From: JAAFHB01 sp037133495
GTDB taxonomy: Bacteria > Bacteroidota > Bacteroidia > Bacteroidales > Prolixibacteraceae
DNA length: 64,000 nt
Assembly: GCA_037133495.1 (NCBI GenBank)
Contig: JBAXOA010000002.1
Coordinates: 28,436-92,435, forward strand
Direction of reading: 5' to 3'
Each line of letters starts with the position of its first letter. Within the stretch, counting starts at the first letter, position 1. Under the pieces are notes generated by a model. It saw only the letters and a program-made list of their open reading frames with translations, was not told the origin of the DNA and searched no databases. Position numbers and translations under genes: made by a program. This document shows, piece after piece, positions 1 through 8,744 of this stretch.

Positions 1-8
1 TATTTTTG
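1..8 (+). promoter_or_regulatory. possible -7 element (TATTTTTG)
   Basis: TATTTTTG fits the Bacteroidota -7 consensus TAnnTTTG and lies about 70 bases before the ATPase start. Any -33 element would fall outside the window, so this is a weak call resting on one half-site. Confidence 0.25.
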
Positions 9-77
9 CCTGTGAAAAATACTATTTAAATAGTCGTAATGGGTGTGTAATCCGCAAATATAACTAATTTATACCCT

Positions 78-1409
78 ATGAAAAACACGGATATCTATAT
101 TTCAAGGGGAATTGATCAGGCACTTGCAAGCTGGAAAAACGAAGAGAACCGAAAACCTCTCTTAATACGCGGCCCTCGGCAAGTTGGAAAATCAACTGCC
201 GTGCGCCAACTTGCACAATCGTTTGAGTATTTCATTGAAGTTGACTTTGAAGCACAACGCAACCTGCATGCTCTTTTCAGCTCGTCATTGAATCCTGCAG
301 ATATTTGCGAACAACTATCCTTATACTGTTTGGTCCCAATTATCGAAGGAAAAACCCTTTTGTTTTTTGATGAAATACAAAGTTGTTTACCGGCCATTTC
401 TTCAATACGCTATTTCTACGAAAAGATGCCAAACCTTCACCTAATAGCTGCAGGGTCATTGCTCGAATTTGCTTTGCAAGAGTTACCATCGTTTGGAGTG
501 GGACGTGTCAGGTCACTTTTTATTCGACCCTTTTCGTTCAATGAATTTCTAATAGCCTGTGATCAGAGCCTTATGGCTCAAACTTTAAAAAAGGCATCAG
601 TCACCAGTCCAATACCCGACCTGATTCATAAAAAAATAATTGCGCAATACAAACGATTTATGGCCATTGGCGGAATGCCTGAAGTTGTTGCGAAATTTGT
701 TGTCGAAGGTAATATGCTCGCCTGTATGAAAATTATTGACGATTTGATAATTTCTTATCAGGATGATTTTGCGAAGTACAAAAAGTTGATGCCTGCAAAT
801 CGAATTAAGGAAGCATTTGAAGCAGTCGTATTGCAAATGGGAGGGAAATTTATATATGCAAAAGCAGCTTTAACTAGCGATCCAAGGCAAATCAAAGCAG
901 CAATTGAGTTGCTTATTTTAGCAGGATTAGTAATTCCGGTTACACATACCTCTTCCAATGGGATCCCTCTTGGAGCAGAAGTTGATCCAAAAAAAAGAAA
1001 AATGCTAATTTTTGATACCGGAGTTTTCCAGCGTTTGCTGGGGTTGAATATTGGTGAATTGATGATTAGCGACAGTTTTGAGGTTGTAAATAAAGGAGCT
1101 TTAGCTGAATTGTCGGTAGGACTGGAGCTTTCAAAATTATCATCACACTACCGCAATGATCCCCTTTACTATTGGCAGCGCGAAAGTGTGAGCGGAAATG
1201 CAGAAATAGACTATGTATTTCAAAAAGGTGAAATGATCATTCCAATAGAGGTGAAATCAGGCGTTCGAGGATCAATGCAGAGTTTACATCTTTTTCTAAA
1301 AGAAAAGAAAATAGACAAGGGGATTCGATTTTCGCTTGAGAATTTTAGCGACTATAAGAATATTCGAACTATTCCACTTTATGATGTACCAATAATAAAT
1401 GAATTTTGA
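78..1409 (+). CDS. AAA family ATPase with C-terminal DUF4143 domain
   Basis: This is a 443-residue cytoplasmic ATPase. The Walker A loop GPRQVGKST is at residues 32-40 and the Walker B segment LLFFDEI near 94-100. The C-terminal third has the DUF4143 pattern, with YWQRES...AEIDYVF and then an EVKSG segment resembling a PD-(D/E)XK nuclease core. This family is common and often horizontally acquired in Bacteroidota. Its role is not settled; toxin-antitoxin, defence and transposon association have all been suggested. The length is normal for the family and the ATG start is plausible. Its stop lies 32 bases before the GH3 start chosen here. It has no signal peptide and no evident functional link to the downstream glycosidases. 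Confidence 0.85.
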   Translation: MKNTDIYISRGIDQALASWKNEENRKPLLIRGPRQVGKSTAVRQLAQSFEYFIEVDFEAQRNLHALFSSSLNPADICEQLSLYCLVPIIEGKTLLFFDEIQSCLPAISSIRYFYEKMPNLHLIAAGSLLEFALQELPSFGVGRVRSLFIRPFSFNEFLIACDQSLMAQTLKKASVTSPIPDLIHKKIIAQYKRFMAIGGMPEVVAKFVVEGNMLACMKIIDDLIISYQDDFAKYKKLMPANRIKEAFEAVVLQMGGKFIYAKAALTSDPRQIKAAIELLILAGLVIPVTHTSSNGIPLGAEVDPKKRKMLIFDTGVFQRLLGLNIGELMISDSFEVVNKGALAELSVGLELSKLSSHYRNDPLYYWQRESVSGNAEIDYVFQKGEMIIPIEVKSGVRGSMQSLHLFLKEKKIDKGIRFSLENFSDYKNIRTIPLYDVPIINEF

Positions 1410-1441
1410 GCTTAATTTTAACAATTGAAAAATATAGTGCT

Positions 1442-3973
1442 ATGAGATCTATAAATTATATTCTGTTGACGGCTATTATTTTTTGTTTACTGTTGGTACA
1501 ATCGTGCCAATCGTCGTCTGATGATACGAGCGCATTAGAGTCAAAAGTTAATAGCTTGCTTTCAAAGATGACCCTGGCGGAAAAAGTTGATTTGGTTGCG
1601 GGACTTGGCTTTGTGACGAAGAAGAACGAACGGTTGGGTATCCCTGAGATTGTGATGACTGACGGAGGAATTGGACCCAATCGCGCTGGTAAGTCAACCA
1701 ATTATTCCGCGACAATTAACCTGGCTGCTGCTTTTGAACCACAATTAATGCGAAAGATTGCTGAAAACATGGGTGAAGAGGCTCATATTACGAAGAGCAA
1801 TATGTTCCTGGCGCCAATGATCAATATTATCCGGACTCCCTTTGGCGGCAGGGCTTTTGAACTGTTCAGCGAAGATCCTTACCTCACTTCACGCATGTGT
1901 GTCGAATTTGTTAAAGGGGTGCAAAGTAAAAATATTATTGCCTGTACAAAGGTAATTGCTGTAAATAATCAGGAATGGAACCGGTTTGATGTGGATGTTA
2001 AAGTCAGTGAAAGGGCTTTGCAGGAGATATACCTTCCTGCAATGAAAGCTGCTGTACAAGAAGCCGATACATGGACAATTATGGCCGCTTACAATTCTAT
2101 AAACGGCGATTATGGCTGTGAAAACAAACATCTGCTGAATGATATCTTAAAACAGGACTGGGGATTTACAGGCGTAGTAGTCTCCGACTGGGGAGGCGCA
2201 CGCTCGACAGTTAAAATGGCCAACTCGGGGCTTGATCTTGAGATGCCTGTTGCGCTATATTATGGTGATAAGCTGTTAAGTGCCATAAAAGAGGGTCAGG
2301 TTGAAGAAAAAGTGCTGGATGATAAGGTAAGGCGACTCTTGCGCATTATGTTCAAAGCCAAATTATTTGAAAAATCTACTGTTGATTATGGGCCTTCCGA
2401 TACCCCGGCGAGGCGCGCTTTAGCACTTGAAGCAGCTCAAAAAAGCATCGTATTATTGAAAAATGAACAGGGCTTTTTACCCCTCAAATACGATGAAGTT
2501 AAATCAATTGCAGTAATCGGACCCAATGGCGATGTCGCGCAGATGAGCGGCGGAGGAAGTGGTTTTCTTCAGGGAAATTACGGTATCTCTCCATTTGAGG
2601 GTATTTCATCAAAAACAAAAGGGAAAGCGGCTGTTCATTTCGAACGTGGTGTTAGCATTGAGAGAATGGAACTTCCAATCGCTGAGCCGGGATCCTATTT
2701 CTTAACTGATGGCACTCCGGGTATTAAGGCCGAATATTTTGGTAACCGTGAACTGGAAGGTAAACCGGTGTTAACCAGGATAGAAAGATCGATTGATAAT
2801 GATTGGGGATTTGGCGATGGCCGGGATCCCGGAAAGATGGGTTCCCCGGATTCGGCTATCGTACCTGTCAATAAATGGTCGGCACGCTGGACAGGCAAAT
2901 TAAAATCGCCGGGAGATGGATGGTACGAAATCGGTGTTGCTGCAGATAACGGGGTAAGACTTTTTCTCGATGGGAAAATGATCCTGGATTATTGGATTGA
3001 TTCACGCCCCAGTAAATTCAAAATGGCACAGGTTCAATTGAAAACAGGGCAACTTTATGATATTAAAGTCGAGTTTTACGAAAATATGGGAAGTGCATCC
3101 TGTAAACTTGGTCTGGCCTCGCTCGATAAATCCAATCAATTGCAAAAGGCAATAAAACTGGCTAAAGAGAGCGATCTGGTCGTACTCTGTCTTGGTCTGA
3201 ACAAAGAACTCGAGGGTGAATCGACCGACAGAGAGGAGCTTACGCTTCCCATAAAACAAGTGGAACTGCTCAGTGAAATAGTCAAAGTAAATCCCCGGGC
3301 CATCGTGGTTTTAAATAATGCCACCCCGGTTCTTATGACGGGTTGGGTGGATAAAGTGCCGGCTGTAATCGAGGCATTTTACCCGGGACAGGAAGGCGGG
3401 AATGCGTTGGCGGATATTCTGTTCGGAGATGTAAACCCTTCCGGTAAATTACCAATCACCATCATGAAAAGGAGGGAAGATGCCTCTGATTTTGGAACCT
3501 ATCCGGGCACAAAATCGTTGGCGGATTACAAAGAGGGAATATTTGTGGGTTACCGTCATTTCGATAAAAATAATATTGAGCCATTGTACCCATTCGGTTT
3601 TGGTCTCTCGTACACCACCTTTGAGATGACGGACTTAAAACTAAGTTCCCCGGTTATGTCAGTGAAAGATTCAATCAATGTAAATGTTGCCGTCTCAAAT
3701 ACCGGTAAAATAGCTGGTGACGAAATTGTACAGCTCTATATCGCAGATGAGGAGGCAAGTGTTGAGCGGGAGGTAAAATCACTGAAGGGATTTAAACGGG
3801 TACATCTGATGCCCGGAGAGCATCAAACAATTTCTTTTAAAATTGATTCATCTTCCTTATCCTTTTTTGATGAAAAGTCGGGCAAATGGATAGCAGAACC
3901 CGGCAAATTCGATGTGCTGATCGGGAATTCATCGAGGAATATAATCCTAAAAGAGACATTTATGCTGAAGTAA
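1442..3973 (+). CDS. glycoside hydrolase family 3 lipoprotein with inserted PA14 domain
   Basis: A secreted beta-glycosidase of the GH3 family. The reading frame is open from a TTG at 1406, but ATG 1442 gives a clean lipoprotein signal with lipobox LVQSC and lipidated Cys22, so I start there (843 residues). The order is GH3 N-terminal barrel, GH3 C-terminal domain interrupted by a PA14 carbohydrate-binding insert at about residues 420-560 (KAEYFGN to KVEFYEN), and a C-terminal fibronectin III-like domain. The nucleophile Asp249 sits in VSDWGG. The usual Lys-His-Phe substrate-binding motif reads Lys-Val-Ile (Val171), an unusual change for GH3. PA14-bearing GH3 enzymes are typically beta-glucosidases or beta-xylosidases; the substrate here is not determined. 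Confidence 0.92.
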   Translation: MRSINYILLTAIIFCLLLVQSCQSSSDDTSALESKVNSLLSKMTLAEKVDLVAGLGFVTKKNERLGIPEIVMTDGGIGPNRAGKSTNYSATINLAAAFEPQLMRKIAENMGEEAHITKSNMFLAPMINIIRTPFGGRAFELFSEDPYLTSRMCVEFVKGVQSKNIIACTKVIAVNNQEWNRFDVDVKVSERALQEIYLPAMKAAVQEADTWTIMAAYNSINGDYGCENKHLLNDILKQDWGFTGVVVSDWGGARSTVKMANSGLDLEMPVALYYGDKLLSAIKEGQVEEKVLDDKVRRLLRIMFKAKLFEKSTVDYGPSDTPARRALALEAAQKSIVLLKNEQGFLPLKYDEVKSIAVIGPNGDVAQMSGGGSGFLQGNYGISPFEGISSKTKGKAAVHFERGVSIERMELPIAEPGSYFLTDGTPGIKAEYFGNRELEGKPVLTRIERSIDNDWGFGDGRDPGKMGSPDSAIVPVNKWSARWTGKLKSPGDGWYEIGVAADNGVRLFLDGKMILDYWIDSRPSKFKMAQVQLKTGQLYDIKVEFYENMGSASCKLGLASLDKSNQLQKAIKLAKESDLVVLCLGLNKELEGESTDREELTLPIKQVELLSEIVKVNPRAIVVLNNATPVLMTGWVDKVPAVIEAFYPGQEGGNALADILFGDVNPSGKLPITIMKRREDASDFGTYPGTKSLADYKEGIFVGYRHFDKNNIEPLYPFGFGLSYTTFEMTDLKLSSPVMSVKDSINVNVAVSNTGKIAGDEIVQLYIADEEASVEREVKSLKGFKRVHLMPGEHQTISFKIDSSSLSFFDEKSGKWIAEPGKFDVLIGNSSRNIILKETFMLK

Positions 3974-4038
3974 GTTATAGGAATGAAATAATGTCGTGTT
4001 TTCTCAATCGACTTCTTTAAAGATTAAAAATAAAAAAT

Positions 4039-4133
4039 GCCACCAAAGCACCAAGTCACCAAAAATGGCACCAAGGCTTTGTCGTAGACTTTGGTGCCGT
4101 CGGATGACGGTTTGGTGTCCGTCAGATGACGGA
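4039..4133. repeat. composite interspersed repeat (CACCAAG-rich arm plus two palindromes)
   Basis: This lies in the 411-base gap between the GH3 and GH89 genes. A CACCAA-rich arm (4039-4076) is followed by two imperfect palindromes: CCGTCGGATGACGG at 4097-4110 and TCCGTCAGATGACGGA at 4118-4133. The arm recurs in inverted orientation at 61909-61946, again beside a TCCGTCAGCTGACGGA-type palindrome. The rest of the gap (4134-4384) is AT-rich, and I see no further gene, terminator or convincing promoter in it. Confidence 0.7.
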
Positions 4134-4384
4134 TGGTGGCAAAAAGGATTTTCATAGATGTTGGGGTCTTAAACTAAAATGCGACATCAATTTATTCTCA
4201 TTACTTAATACGACCATTATTGGATTAAAAAAATTAAAATTGCACGATATCTGCTTAAATTGTTTTATGCAAACACCTGTTTTTTTTGAAGAAACAAACA
4301 GTATTACAAATCATTAGCAGCTTACTCCTCGTTGCAAACGGGCGATAACGAAAAATCAATAGCTGGAAATAAAAATTAATTAGA

Positions 4385-6616
4385 ATGATTATAAATAACA
4401 ACATGTTATCCATTGTATTCACCAGATATGCAACCAAAATATTCAGATTCGCTGTTGCTTTGCTGCTCATCTTATCTGTCACAGCAGCATCGGGAACGAA
4501 TGCCGATGATCAAAGCATAACTGTATCGAAAGGACTTCTGTCGCGAATGGTTCCTGAATTGGTCGGTAGAATTGATTTCAAACTCATCCCCAAAGATGGT
4601 GATAAAGATCTTTTCGAGCTGCAAACGATCGATGGCCGGCTTATAATCGGAGGGAATAATGGGGTGTCAATGGCTTCAGGCCTTAACTGGTATCTCAAAT
4701 ATTACTGTAACGCACAGGTGAGCCTCCACACGGAACAACTGAAGTTGCCTGAAATATTACCTGAAATAAAAAAGCTGCTGCGTATCACTTCCCCGCACCA
4801 ATACCGGTATTACTTTAATTACTGTGCTTTTAGCTACTCATTGGCATGGTGGGACTGGAAGCAATGGGAACGTATGATCGATCTTATGGCGATGTATGGT
4901 GTCAATGCACCGCTCTCAGTAACCGGCCTTGAAGGGGTGTGGAGCAATACCGGAAAACGTCTGGGGATATCAGCAGAACAAATGCAGCAATTTTTTGTCG
5001 GGGCTGGTTACCTCCCTTTTGGATGGATGGGTTGCCTTGACGGATGGGAAGGTCCGCTCCCCAATAAATGGATTGAGGAGCATGTTGATCTGGAGAAAAA
5101 AATTCTGGAGCGTGAGCGGAGCCTGGGTATGTTGCCCATATTGCAAGGCTTTACAGGTCATGTCCCTAAGGCGCTAAGCGAGGTGAATCCTGCCATCAAG
5201 CTGGTGGAGTTGAACTGGTTTGACGCCGCGCCAACCTATTTTATCGATCCTCTTAACCCTCATTTTATTGAGGTGGGCAAGATCTTTATGGAAGAGCAAG
5301 AGAAATTATTTGGAACAAACCACTTGTATGCTTCCGACACATTTATCGAAATGAGTCCCAAAAGTAATGATACCACCTTTCTTAAAACAATGGGCATATC
5401 ACTCTGTCAATCAATGAGTTCTTATGATCCAAAAGCAATATGGGTGCTTCAGAGCTGGGCTTTCGACAGCAGAGCGCAATTTTGGCAAACACCCCAGCTA
5501 AAGGCTTTCTTTAGTGGCATCCCAAAGGATAAGCTGCTCATCCTTGAGATGTACGGCGAGAGAAAAATACGGCGGGAAAAAAAATCAATTTTGGAAAATG
5601 ACGCTTTTTTTGGACAACCCTGGGTATGGTGCATCATACAAAATTTTGGTGAAAGGGTCTCCATGCACGGCAGCATAGATTGCATGGCCACCGACCTTCG
5701 GAAAACAATGCAGCAAAAAGGTAAGGTGGCCGGAAAAATGGCAGGCGTGGGCTATATTATGGAAGGGTTAGGCTGGAATCCAATCATTGATGATTTTCAA
5801 TCGGATATGGTGTGGAGGGAGGAGATTCCGACTGTTGACGTTTGGATAAAGGATTTTGTAAAACGGCGCTACGGGGCAAGCAATGAAAAAATTCAAAACG
5901 TTTGGGAGCAATTGCGGAAAACAGTTTATTCAAGGGACCGTATTGAAAACATCCTGATATACCGGCCTGCTTTAGATCTGGATCCAAAGAAAAATGACGG
6001 AGACTTTTTTAAGGAAGTAAATATTTTACCCATTTGGAAGTCCCTTCTGGATTGCTCCGATGTATTTTCAACGGTTAGAAATTACAGGTTTGATCTGGTA
6101 AACCTTACCCGTCAAACGCTTGTAAAACGTTCTGATGCCTATTACCTTGAAATGATGGATGCCTATTCAAAAAAGGATATAGCCGCATTGAAAAGTGCAT
6201 GGAGTAAGATGATTGGTTTAATCCTTGATCTCGACCGACTGCTTGCTTGTGATGATCGGTTTCTTTTGGGAAAGTGGCTGGAAGATGCGAAGCGCTGGGG
6301 GAGAAATACACAAGAAAGAAATCAATATGAATGGAATGCCCGAACAATGATCACGACATGGGCAGGCGGCAATTACGCTGGAAAGGAGTGGGCGGGAACA
6401 TTAAAGGATTTCTATGCACCTCGTTGGAATTTATTTTATGATGAATTGATGTTGTCATTAAAAGGAAATACTCCCTGGAATGCCCCGGTTTTCAATAAGA
6501 AAATGGAAACATGGGAAATGGGATGGACAAAAGATGTGAAAGAATTTTCGACCGGCGAGAGTGGTGAAGATGTTGTCGCGTTATCAAAATTGTTGTACCA
6601 AAAATATTCAGATTAA
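4385..6616 (+). CDS. alpha-N-acetylglucosaminidase, glycoside hydrolase family 89 (NAGLU-like)
   Basis: A 743-residue exported enzyme of the NAGLU family, which removes terminal alpha-linked N-acetylglucosamine, for example from heparan-type or mucin-type glycans. An N-terminal hydrophobic segment at about residues 18-36 looks like a signal peptide; Met7 (4403) is an alternative start. Family landmarks are YYFNYCAFSYSLAWWDW near residues 140-156, DTFIEM with a conserved Glu322, and PWVWCIIQNFG near 412-422. These match the DTFNEM and PWxWCxxxNFGG signatures of GH89. The length agrees with bacterial GH89 proteins without extra modules. The next gene starts two bases after its stop, so the two are almost certainly co-transcribed. 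Confidence 0.92.
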   Translation: MIINNNMLSIVFTRYATKIFRFAVALLLILSVTAASGTNADDQSITVSKGLLSRMVPELVGRIDFKLIPKDGDKDLFELQTIDGRLIIGGNNGVSMASGLNWYLKYYCNAQVSLHTEQLKLPEILPEIKKLLRITSPHQYRYYFNYCAFSYSLAWWDWKQWERMIDLMAMYGVNAPLSVTGLEGVWSNTGKRLGISAEQMQQFFVGAGYLPFGWMGCLDGWEGPLPNKWIEEHVDLEKKILERERSLGMLPILQGFTGHVPKALSEVNPAIKLVELNWFDAAPTYFIDPLNPHFIEVGKIFMEEQEKLFGTNHLYASDTFIEMSPKSNDTTFLKTMGISLCQSMSSYDPKAIWVLQSWAFDSRAQFWQTPQLKAFFSGIPKDKLLILEMYGERKIRREKKSILENDAFFGQPWVWCIIQNFGERVSMHGSIDCMATDLRKTMQQKGKVAGKMAGVGYIMEGLGWNPIIDDFQSDMVWREEIPTVDVWIKDFVKRRYGASNEKIQNVWEQLRKTVYSRDRIENILIYRPALDLDPKKNDGDFFKEVNILPIWKSLLDCSDVFSTVRNYRFDLVNLTRQTLVKRSDAYYLEMMDAYSKKDIAALKSAWSKMIGLILDLDRLLACDDRFLLGKWLEDAKRWGRNTQERNQYEWNARTMITTWAGGNYAGKEWAGTLKDFYAPRWNLFYDELMLSLKGNTPWNAPVFNKKMETWEMGWTKDVKEFSTGESGEDVVALSKLLYQKYSD

Positions 6617-6618
6617 TT

Positions 6619-7395
6619 ATGAACCAGAAAAATTACAAATTATCGGCCCGGCAAATAAATTTCTTTGCCGAAAATGGGTTTTTGCTCATTGAAGATATTA
6701 TTAATCCAGATGAGGTTCAGATCTATTCAGACATCTATAACAGTTTTCTGGAAGGGACTATAAATACCGGCAAGAATCGCGGGGATCTGGGAGCAGGTCT
6801 GGGAAATCCCGGCAAAGGTGAGGCGATCACCCAAATCATGTGGCCCAGTGATTTTATGCCGCAATTGCTTGAAATGTCATACCATAAGCGGATTCTTTCC
6901 ATTTCACGCGAATTGCTAGGGGAGGACATGGCCTTTGATTTTGACATGCTGATCAGCAAGGCGCCTGAGACCAATACCCCGACACCATGGCATCAGGATG
7001 CATCGTATTGGATTAATATGCCGGATACCAGAGCTGTAAGTTGCTGGATGGCACTCGATCATGCAACCAAAGATAACGGGTGTATGTGGTATGTTCCCGG
7101 TTCTCATATGCTGCCTTTGCGTCCCCACCGTTTTGCGGGCAAGGCGGGTGGCGCGTTGATGTGTGATTGTTCTGAAGAGGAGGGGATAGCGATCGAAATT
7201 AAACCCGGTTCATGTATTTTTCACCACGGGCATACCTTGCATTACAGCCGGGGTAATTCGACAAAAGGTAATCGCAGGGCTTTTATTCTAAATTACAGAC
7301 CCCAGCAGATGATTGATCTTGAACGGGCTCAGGGGCATGATCATGGGCGCAGCAATGCTTCGGACCGGAAGATCAGGAATGAGGAGGTAAAATAA
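6619..7395 (+). CDS. phytanoyl-CoA dioxygenase (PhyH) family Fe(II)/2-oxoglutarate oxygenase
   Basis: A 258-residue soluble protein without a signal peptide. The metal-binding triad of the PhyH family is visible: His125 and Asp127 in WHQDASYW, and a distal His (about 208) in LHYSRGN. Arg in NSTKGNRRAF could bind 2-oxoglutarate. The family hydroxylates diverse small molecules, including phytanoyl-CoA, ectoine and sugar-derived metabolites, so the substrate cannot be read from sequence. It follows the GH89 gene by two bases and is probably translationally coupled. That context suggests it acts on a product of glycan breakdown, which is inference only. Confidence 0.87.
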   Translation: MNQKNYKLSARQINFFAENGFLLIEDIINPDEVQIYSDIYNSFLEGTINTGKNRGDLGAGLGNPGKGEAITQIMWPSDFMPQLLEMSYHKRILSISRELLGEDMAFDFDMLISKAPETNTPTPWHQDASYWINMPDTRAVSCWMALDHATKDNGCMWYVPGSHMLPLRPHRFAGKAGGALMCDCSEEEGIAIEIKPGSCIFHHGHTLHYSRGNSTKGNRRAFILNYRPQQMIDLERAQGHDHGRSNASDRKIRNEEVK

Positions 7396-7517
7396 AAAAA
7401 TCCGAATTACTGTGATCGTGCGAATTGTAATCCATTTTTATATCAGACAAATTGCTTTCTTCTTTTGCCATTGCAATCAGATGATATCTTGTTGCGAATT
7501 CCCATTTAAAATGGAAT

Positions 7518-8672
7518 CTATTTTTTTAAAATTTCACGGATCACCTTTTCGTACGCATCAGCATATGCTCTCATACCATAATCGGTGGGATGAATCCCGT
7601 CAACCATTCCATCCATTGGCATATCGATTTTTTCGCAGGAAAGGTAGAAGAGATTGCCGATTCCCTGGGCTTTTAATTTTTCGAAAGCTGTTTTTGACGC
7701 CTTATTCGCTCGCTGGTATGATTCTGCTTTCTCCTTGTCGACTAGTCCATCAGTATATCCGGGATGTTCCACCAGCAATATCGGAGTTTGATGTGCTGTG
7801 CGAATTTGTTTTACCGCTTCAATGGTCGCCTCCTCAATTTCAAGAGCCTTGCGTCCGACCAGGTTTGGCAAACAATCGAGAATATAAAGCCTGGCATCTA
7901 TTTCGTTGATCAGTTTAATGACCTCCTTCTCGAGCAATCCGTTTCCTGAAAATCCAAGATTGATTAGCGGATAGCCAAGTTCGCGGTTCAATAGCCCGGT
8001 CCATGCCATTCCCGGACGGGATGCACAACCTCCCTGGGCGATGGAAGTCCCATATACGACGATAGGCTTTTCGCTTGCCGGAGTACTCCACAACAGCACA
8101 GCCTCATTAGGCAATCCTATTTCCATCCATGTGACCTCGTTATAAAGAGGGAGAAATAACTGGTATATCCGGCCTTTCGGTTCATTTTGGAGTGAGGTGA
8201 GATTTTTAAAGGTATAACTGACGGTATCTTTAAAGGAATATTTTCCGGAACACCAAAGCGTTTTTCCTGTCTTATCAACAGTAAAAAGATCAAGACCACT
8301 CACTCCGGTGGCCGGCATGTGCGGAAACGATTTCTCCCCTGTAAGTTTATAACGCACCACAATTTCAGAAGCATTGGAGTAAAACCGAACCGAAATACCG
8401 GCGCTCTGCTGAGCCAGTGACCATAATGCAGGTCTTACCTGCGCTTTCGCCCGATCTGGAAGACGCCAGTATGTTCCATTTTGTTCGGCAGACCAGCCTT
8501 GCCCCTGTAAAACCGGAGCTGATTGTTTTTGAAGGTCGTACCACGAAAGATCCGCTTTTACGCAGGTGACGATTGCCTTTTGTCCTGAAAGACCGGCTTG
8601 TGGCTGAGCAAAAGTAACGGAAAAAGATGCTGTCATTAATGCTAAGGATAGCAGTAAATGCTTGGATATCAT
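7518..8672 (-). CDS. SGNH/GDSL hydrolase with N-terminal GxDLY domain
   Basis: A 384-residue exported esterase-like protein with a cleavable signal peptide ending near AQ at residues 22-23. The N-terminal beta-sandwich contains GLDLF at about 126-130, the hallmark of the GxDLY module. The C-terminal SGNH domain has the nucleophile Ser210 in YGTSIAQGG, Asn244 in FSGNG, and the Asp358/His361 pair in DGIHPTDYG. Such two-domain proteins are usually carbohydrate esterases that remove acyl groups in polysaccharide utilisation loci. It is the last gene of a minus-strand run and lies 72 bases after the beta-helix gene. It converges with the PhyH gene across a 122-base gap in which I see no strong terminator. 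Confidence 0.88.
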   Translation of the reverse strand: MISKHLLLSLALMTASFSVTFAQPQAGLSGQKAIVTCVKADLSWYDLQKQSAPVLQGQGWSAEQNGTYWRLPDRAKAQVRPALWSLAQQSAGISVRFYSNASEIVVRYKLTGEKSFPHMPATGVSGLDLFTVDKTGKTLWCSGKYSFKDTVSYTFKNLTSLQNEPKGRIYQLFLPLYNEVTWMEIGLPNEAVLLWSTPASEKPIVVYGTSIAQGGCASRPGMAWTGLLNRELGYPLINLGFSGNGLLEKEVIKLINEIDARLYILDCLPNLVGRKALEIEEATIEAVKQIRTAHQTPILLVEHPGYTDGLVDKEKAESYQRANKASKTAFEKLKAQGIGNLFYLSCEKIDMPMDGMVDGIHPTDYGMRAYADAYEKVIREILKK

Positions 8673-8705
8673 AAGATTAATTGAATATTATTAATTGAAC
8701 ATTAA

Positions 8706-8722
8706 TCCGTCAAGCTGACAGA
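8706..8722. repeat. degenerate copy of the TCCGTCAGCTGACGGA palindrome
   Basis: TCCGTCAAGCTGACAGA in the short gap between the beta-helix and SGNH genes resembles the palindrome found elsewhere in the window, with one inserted base and one mismatch. It may be an eroded copy or chance. Confidence 0.35.
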
Positions 8723-8744
8723 GAAAATTGAAAATTGATCCTTA

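Noticed and set aside
4126..4317. 63-codon plus-strand open frame between the GH3 and GH89 genes
   Set aside because: It begins inside a repeat element, has AT-rich random composition and no recognisable features.
7412..7909. 165-codon plus-strand open frame antisense to the SGNH gene
   Set aside because: It lies almost wholly opposite a clear SGNH hydrolase with intact catalytic residues, has no recognisable domain and shows composition expected of a shadow frame.
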